Part shown: in pieces, positions 63,767 through 64,000 of the stretch
How the letters are laid out: every line of letters starts with the position of its first letter
Position numbering within the stretch: position 1 is the first letter of the stretch
Assembly (NCBI GenBank): GCA_964603985.1
Contig: CAZRXG010000008.1
Location: forward strand, 78,493 to 142,492
Length of the DNA: 64,000 bases
Source of the DNA: CAZRXG01 sp964603985
GTDB taxonomy: Bacteria > Chloroflexota > Anaerolineae > Aggregatilineales > UBA3940
Reading direction: 5' to 3'
Notes under the pieces: model-generated
Databases searched by the model: none
What the model was told of the DNA's origin: nothing
What the model saw: the letters and a program-made list of their open reading frames with translations, nothing else
Translations under genes and position numbers: made by a program

Positions 63767-64000
63767 TTATCTCTTGCGCCGTCTGCGGCTGATACCATCG
63801 AATATCGGGTTGACAATCTCCCGCCGGAAGCGCCACCACGCCGCCCGCAACTGGCCCCTCCGAACCGCCTTGGCGATGCCATACAGCGCCAGCAGCCCGA
63901 ACGCCCCCAACGCGGCCAGCGCCCCTCGCCGGGCCGCCTGCCACAGCCGGTCGGACTGGAACGGGCCGCCGCCGGTCAGGTCAATGGTGCGCGGCGTGGG
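63767..64000 (-). CDS. C-terminal end of an unidentified membrane protein (5' end outside window)
   Basis: The minus-strand frame is open from the window edge to a TAA at 63767-63769, giving 77 residues. A hydrophobic segment (ALAALGAFGLLALYGIA) is followed by a strongly basic tail ending ISRRRRKR. The ordering QSDRLWQAARRGALAAL and then FRREIVNPIFDG is not recognised as a known family. The gene ends 5 bp before pth and is probably the first visible member of a pth-mfd operon. Confidence 0.7.
   Translation of the reverse strand, partial: PTPRTIDLTGGGPFQSDRLWQAARRGALAALGAFGLLALYGIAKAVRRGQLRAAWWRFRREIVNPIFDGISRRRRKR

Overview
The window is GC-rich, densely coded DNA that looks like a chromosomal segment of a Chloroflexota bacterium, most likely class Anaerolineae. 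This assignment is an inference from gene content: an archaeal-type S-adenosylmethionine synthetase, a Tad/Flp pilus operon, many lipoproteins and many polytopic glycosyltransferases. The pilus operon shows no secretin, which suits a single-membrane cell, but the neighbouring DNA is not visible. No tRNA, rRNA, CRISPR array, phage or complete insertion sequence was seen.

Region 1 (1-9.9 kb): the 3' end of a polyprenyl-phosphate sugar transferase; a metallophosphoesterase; archaeal-type metK read leftwards behind a full SAM-I riboswitch; a divergent phosphoribosyltransferase; an S1-domain protein with a 33-bp tandem-repeat tail; rmlB; an orphan peptide-type substrate-binding lipoprotein; and an unknown membrane protein. 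Region 2 (10-15.7 kb), minus strand: a GAF histidine kinase and OmpR-type regulator, followed by a lipoprotein serpin and a Tat-exported sulfite-oxidase-fold molybdoenzyme. Region 3 (15.8-24 kb): a conserved housekeeping run (pgeF, yggS, yggT, DUF167), two envelope proteins, a striking hairpin-rich element at 19604-19770, then an FHA protein, a membrane-anchored NACHT-HEAT NTPase and a coiled-coil zinc-ribbon protein.

Region 4 (24.2-45.2 kb) is a long plus-strand envelope-polysaccharide region. It encodes GT-C-like membrane glycosyltransferases, a YfhO-type protein, a GT2 enzyme, a WcaJ-like initiating phosphotransferase, an O-antigen-ligase/TPR protein, a dolichol-phosphate-mannose-synthase-like enzyme and a methyltransferase. 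The lipid-linked sugar made by the last-named GT2 enzyme would be a natural donor for the GT-C proteins. Many of these genes overlap by a few bases, implying translational coupling.

Region 5 (45.4-55.7 kb) holds a DegS/DegU-like two-component pair, a 48-residue Flp pilin, and cpaB, cpaE (receiver plus ATPase), cpaF/tadA, tadB and tadC, followed by comF and long-form hpf. Region 6 (55.8-64 kb), minus strand, has an HNH protein, a PD40 beta-propeller lipoprotein, a two-gene nucleotidyltransferase-like cassette, mfd, pth and the end of a membrane protein.

The strongest non-coding signals are the SAM-I attenuator of metK with its mutually exclusive helices, the double-cloverleaf element between convergent genes at 19.6 kb, a three-copy dispersed repeat (one copy bounded by inverted repeats), several near-consensus sigma70-type promoters, and a G-quadruplex-capable tract after mfd.
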